DNA of 24,519 bases from Ruminococcus sp. UBA3800 (GTDB lineage: Bacteria > Bacillota > Clostridia > Oscillospirales > Ruminococcaceae), in contig DFEO01000048.1 of assembly GCA_002368715.1 (NCBI GenBank), positions 1-24,519 of the forward strand, given 5' to 3'. A model generated the notes under the pieces. The model saw only the letters and a list, made by a program, of their open reading frames with translations. It did no database searches and had not been told where the DNA came from. Positions 23,013-24,519 of this stretch are shown piece after piece (within the stretch, counting starts at the first letter, position 1; every line of letters starts with the position of its first letter). A program made the translations under genes and the position numbers.

Positions 23013-23975
23013 ATGAAACAAATGGTTAAGCTGACTCTGGCATTTGTTCTGCTGACAGCGCTCCTGCCGCTGCTCGTTTTTACGGTAAAGGACAAGCAGA
23101 GCGTTCAGCCGGCTCAGACAAACACAGCAGGTGCAGGGCAAAAAGTAAAGGTGCTTTATGAAAAAAGCGGCAAAACCGTCAGCTATGACGAAACACAGTT
23201 CATAGCGCTGTCGCTTATGGCACAGGTGCCGCAGAGCTATGAAGATGAAGCGATAGAGGCTCAGGCGGTGCTGGTGAGGACGTATCTTCAGCGGCGCAGA
23301 AACTCAGGCGAGAGCCTCAGGGGCGGCGCTCTTGTGAGTGACGACAAGACAAGGTTCCAGGCGTTTTTCTCAAAGACTCAGGCAAAGAAGCTTTTTGCGG
23401 ATGAATATGAAGCTGTGTTCTCACGCTTCTGCCGGCTGGCACAAAGGACCGAAGGCGAGCTTCTGACATATGAAGGAAAACCTGTTCTCCCGGCATATCA
23501 TGCGGTCAGCTGCGGCTTTACACGCTCGTCAAAGGATGCCTGGGGAGAGGACATACCTTACCTTGAGAGCGTCAAGAGCAAGGCCGACAAAAAAAGCCCT
23601 GACTTTGTGCATAAGATAACGCTGACAGACAGAGAGCTTGAAAAGAAGCTGAAAAAAGCCTTCAAGGATCAGAACTTCGGAAAGGACAAAGGCAAAAGCC
23701 TTCTCGAGCTTGAATGCGACAAGAGAGGCATCATAAAGAGCGCAGAGATATGGGGAGAGGAGGTGCCCTGCGGCGAGCTGTGCCGTGCGCTGGGTCTTGA
23801 TTCGCCCTGCGTGGAGGCGGTACACAAGAACGGAAAGTTCACGTTCACAGTAAAGGGCGTGGGGCATCTTGTGGGGCTTAGCCTTTACGGCGCCAACGAA
23901 ATGGCAAAAGACGGCAAGCCCCACAAAGAGATACTGGAGTATTATTTCAAGGGTGCCGCCCTTGTGAAGGGATAA
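23013..23975 (+). CDS. SpoIID/LytB-domain protein (lytic transglycosylase-like)
   Basis: A 320-residue protein with an N-terminal signal-anchor (residues 5-25) and a SpoIID/LytB domain. EAIEAQAVLVRTY around Glu79 is the family motif; Glu79 aligns with the catalytic glutamate of SpoIID, which cuts denuded glycan strands during engulfment. YHAVSCG (His163, Cys167) matches the region of the zinc-binding or active cleft, WGEDIPYLESV follows as usual, and GVGHLVGLSLYGANEMAKDG near 285-304 is a variant of the GHGVGLSQYGA motif. Sporulation genes are not seen nearby, so it could serve vegetative wall turnover or be part of a sporulation set elsewhere. AGGAAG lies seven bases before ATG. Confidence 0.87.
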   Translation: MKQMVKLTLAFVLLTALLPLLVFTVKDKQSVQPAQTNTAGAGQKVKVLYEKSGKTVSYDETQFIALSLMAQVPQSYEDEAIEAQAVLVRTYLQRRRNSGESLRGGALVSDDKTRFQAFFSKTQAKKLFADEYEAVFSRFCRLAQRTEGELLTYEGKPVLPAYHAVSCGFTRSSKDAWGEDIPYLESVKSKADKKSPDFVHKITLTDRELEKKLKKAFKDQNFGKDKGKSLLELECDKRGIIKSAEIWGEEVPCGELCRALGLDSPCVEAVHKNGKFTFTVKGVGHLVGLSLYGANEMAKDGKPHKEILEYYFKGAALVKG

Positions 23976-23981
23976 AAGATC

Positions 23982-24009
23982 GTCCTCCCCTGCGCAGGCA
24001 GGGAAGGAC
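23982..24009. terminator. Convergent hairpin between the SpoIID-like gene and nadE
   Basis: A nine-position stem (23982-23990 with 24001-24009) has one C-A mismatch on the plus strand that becomes a G-T wobble on the minus strand. It is flanked by GATCTTTTATC on the minus side and a loose T-rich stretch on the plus side, so it may end nadE more efficiently than the plus-strand gene. Confidence 0.5.
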
Positions 24010-24020
24010 ATTTGATATCT

Positions 24021-24519
24021 TTATTCCGTTTTATCAACTATCGGTGTTTCAGGGTCGAACTGGGGCATCATTTCCAGCTTGAAAAGGTTCATCTTGTGCA
24101 GGCGGTCGATACGCTTTTTCTTTTCGGCATCATCTATCTCGCCCGTCCTTATATAGCGGTCGAGCTCGGCATAGGTAAAGCCCAGGTTGTCCTCATCGGT
24201 TTTGCCCGAAAGACCGTCTATCGGCACCTTGTCCACCAGTTCATCGGGCAGCCCCAAAAGGCGGCCTATCTGCTTCATTTCCTGGACCGTTATATGTGAG
24301 CACGGACTGAAATCTCCTGCCGCATCGCCGTATCTTGTGGAGTAGCCGACCCAGTCCTCGGAGAGGTTGCAGGTGTTGGCAACACGGCCGTTGTGACTCT
24401 GTGCCACAGCGTAAAGGGTGGTCATCCTTATCCTTGCCGGCATATTTGTTGAGCTCTGCTTTGAAAGCTCGAAGGGCAGACTTGCTTTGAGCCCCTCAAC
24501 AGCGTCCTTTATATTTACG
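24021..24519 (-). CDS. nadE: NAD+ synthetase, C-terminal part (cut by window end)
   Basis: The frame is open from the stop at 24021 through the window end, so the 5' part of the gene is missing; the ATG at 24443 is internal. About 165 codons are visible. NMPARIRMTTLYAVAQ followed by NTCNLSEDWVGYSTRYGDAA is the diagnostic NadE core, where the Arg and Asp-Phe-Ser-Pro residues contact deamido-NAD and ATP, and the later PIDGLSGKTDEDNLGFTY segment is the conserved C-terminal region. The enzyme makes NAD+ from deamido-NAD using ammonia (or glutamine if an amidase domain is present, which would lie outside the window). Confidence 0.93.
   Translation of the reverse strand, partial: VNIKDAVEGLKASLPFELSKQSSTNMPARIRMTTLYAVAQSHNGRVANTCNLSEDWVGYSTRYGDAAGDFSPCSHITVQEMKQIGRLLGLPDELVDKVPIDGLSGKTDEDNLGFTYAELDRYIRTGEIDDAEKKKRIDRLHKMNLFKLEMMPQFDPETPIVDKTE

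Overview
The window looks like a housekeeping stretch of a Gram-positive, low-to-mid GC Bacillota chromosome, most like a gut Ruminococcus or related Oscillospiraceae. The reasons are the MurT/GatD peptidoglycan amidation pair, the SpoIID-like protein, strong AAGGAGG-type ribosome binding sites, near-consensus sigma-A promoters, frequent AGA/AGG and ATA codons, and a lipoprotein with WG repeats and a Thr/Pro-rich tail of the kind common in ruminococci. I see no rRNA, tRNA, insertion sequence, phage gene, CRISPR array or toxin-antitoxin pair. Genus assignment is inference only.

Layout. Bases 1-6300 run on the plus strand: the 3' end of a probable class II fructose-bisphosphate aldolase, a QueT-type queuosine precursor transporter, a WG-repeat lipoprotein with its own perfect promoter and terminator, then a pepF (oligoendopeptidase F)-sulP (anion transporter with an unexplained C-terminal extension) operon. 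Bases 6300-13930 run on the minus strand: murT-gatD-small unknown protein; an ACT-domain protein (UPF0237) followed by its usual partner UPF0210 and a PHP phosphoesterase; then tyrosine phosphatase, a YjbR-EVE fusion and a nitroreductase, ending on a bidirectional terminator shared with sulP.

At 13905-13971 two strong divergent promoters lie back to back, driving murT leftward and rlmD (TRAM-less 23S rRNA methyltransferase) rightward. Bases 15194-19696 hold a compact MoxR ATPase-DUF58-transglutaminase operon, a widespread membrane/cell-surface module. Then come a small four-helix membrane protein (minus), a GHL10-type lipoprotein (plus), a minus-strand metallophosphoesterase, a SpoIID/LytB-like protein (plus) and the 3' part of nadE (minus, cut by the window end).

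How the genes work together: several act on the cell envelope (MurT/GatD amidate lipid II; the SpoIID-like and GHL10-like proteins probably act on glycans outside the membrane; MoxR/DUF58/transglutaminase is an envelope module). The others are metabolism or RNA modification (queT, rlmD, nadE, fba).

No clear-cut new defence or mobile system is visible. The best leads are: a possible small RNA in 21440-21634 with its own minus-strand terminator, the YjbR-EVE fusion, the roughly 180-residue SulP extension, the translationally coupled unknown protein behind gatD, and the structured leader of the UPF0210 gene.
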